From QPIN01 sp965224575 (lineage in GTDB: Bacteria > Pseudomonadota > Gammaproteobacteria > Methylococcales > Methylomonadaceae): a stretch of DNA of 64,000 nt. The notes below the pieces were generated by a model, which was not told where the DNA came from, did not search any database, and saw only the letters and a program-made list of their open reading frames with translations. Shown here one piece after another: positions 63,604-64,000 of this stretch. A program made the translations under genes and the position numbers. The stretch is from the NCBI GenBank assembly GCA_965224575.1, contig CBDCZQ010000006.1:2976001-3040000 (forward strand), read 5' to 3'. The number at the start of each line of letters is the position of its first letter. Position 1 is the stretch's first letter.

Positions 63604-64000
63604 TTAATCTGCTTTACAAGTAATTTCAGCAACATGTTTTCCATCAGATTGCTTAGAAGATCGAATATTTGCCCAGATATCATTAATAACACCTTTAAGG
63701 GTCGATTTTTCCAAAGTCACTACAGCTATAGTGGTAGGAAATTTAGAAGATTTGAGTCCCTTAATTTTGGTAGCAAGCAATTCAATAGATAAACCCTTGT
63801 TGTATGGTGTACCTTCATATTTGCCTTGAATAACCACAGTTTCCTGATGAAAACAGGCTTGATACTGAGCATCCAGAGTAAATTGTTCACCCGGCAGGAT
63901 TTTTAATTTTCCCTTTTCAAGCGTAGGGGTTGCGGAGCATTTATCCAAATTTTGTGAAATATTACAAGTCATTAAAGGGATGAGAGGCTTTTCTTTGCTA
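63604..64000 (-). CDS. Hypothetical protein, 5' end possibly outside window
   Basis: 122 residues from the ATG at 63972, but the frame stays open to the window edge, where it reads SKEKPLIPLMTC, so a longer N-terminus or signal peptide is possible. Four Cys (residues 3, 13, 40, 119) and a beta-rich body (TTIAVVTLEKSTLKGVINDI). Not recognised. It precedes the tyrosinase pair by about 100 bases on the same strand. Confidence 0.5.
   Translation of the reverse strand, partial: SKEKPLIPLMTCNISQNLDKCSATPTLEKGKLKILPGEQFTLDAQYQACFHQETVVIQGKYEGTPYNKGLSIELLATKIKGLKSSKFPTTIAVVTLEKSTLKGVINDIWANIRSSKQSDGKHVAEITCKAD

Overview
The window is an AT-rich stretch of a gammaproteobacterial chromosome. FabA/FabB, MinCDE, TtcA, YoaA, YciO, PntAB and ScpAB are the usual housekeeping set of that class. 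A gene for beta-ribofuranosylaminobenzene 5'-phosphate synthase (tetrahydromethanopterin pathway), together with several copper proteins and a heme d1 pathway, suggests a C1-using member such as a low-GC methanotroph of the Methylococcales. No methane or methanol oxidation gene lies in the window, so this placement is inference.

Layout. 1-6.3 kb: end of a lytic transglycosylase, fabA-fabB, ttcA and a PAS-GGDEF-EAL protein. 6.3-10.2 kb: a Fur-box-preceded operon on the minus strand (porin, FMN-binding protein, PepSY protein) and a Crp/Fnr regulator. 10.2-13.2 kb: pntAB. 13.4-25.5 kb: a response regulator-GGDEF protein, an archaeal-type nucleotidyltransferase fused to a HAD phosphatase, the methanopterin gene, then a TonB receptor / YfiR / hybrid kinase / GGDEF-EAL signalling operon and a YeeZ-like gene whose only plausible start is ATT. 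25.5-28.1 kb: small secreted and membrane proteins, a double MarR regulator and a possible small RNA. 28.1-34.5 kb: a tight heme d1 operon (nirN, cytochrome c, nirC, nirF, nirD, nirL, nirG, nirH, nirJ) without nirS. 34.5-40.8 kb: minCDE, a PiT phosphate transporter and thiC behind a TPP riboswitch. 41-48.3 kb: a membrane/export cluster (TauE-like, COG4648-like, LolA-like, MMPL exporter, isoprenylcysteine-methyltransferase-like, lipoprotein, FAD halogenase-like) resembling the export half of an aryl-polyene cluster without its synthases. 48.3-51.5 kb: cupredoxin, two-domain multicopper oxidase and a lipoprotein. 51.7-60.7 kb: housekeeping genes ending in scpA, an extraordinary scpB and rluB. 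60.9-64 kb: a conserved unknown, a decayed uracil-DNA glycosylase gene and a tyrosinase with a small upstream partner.

The most unusual items are: (i) scpB, where about 434 codons of an 8-residue Leu/Glu-rich repeat (with a 104-residue higher-order duplication) precede a normal ScpB domain; (ii) four intergenic elements of 165-220 bp that are near-complete inverted repeats with different arms but a similar central hairpin; (iii) the two-MarR-in-one-chain regulator beside the nir operon; (iv) the orphan export cluster; and (v) the tyrosinase pair with near-identical translation starts. No tRNA, rRNA, CRISPR array or intact transposase was seen.
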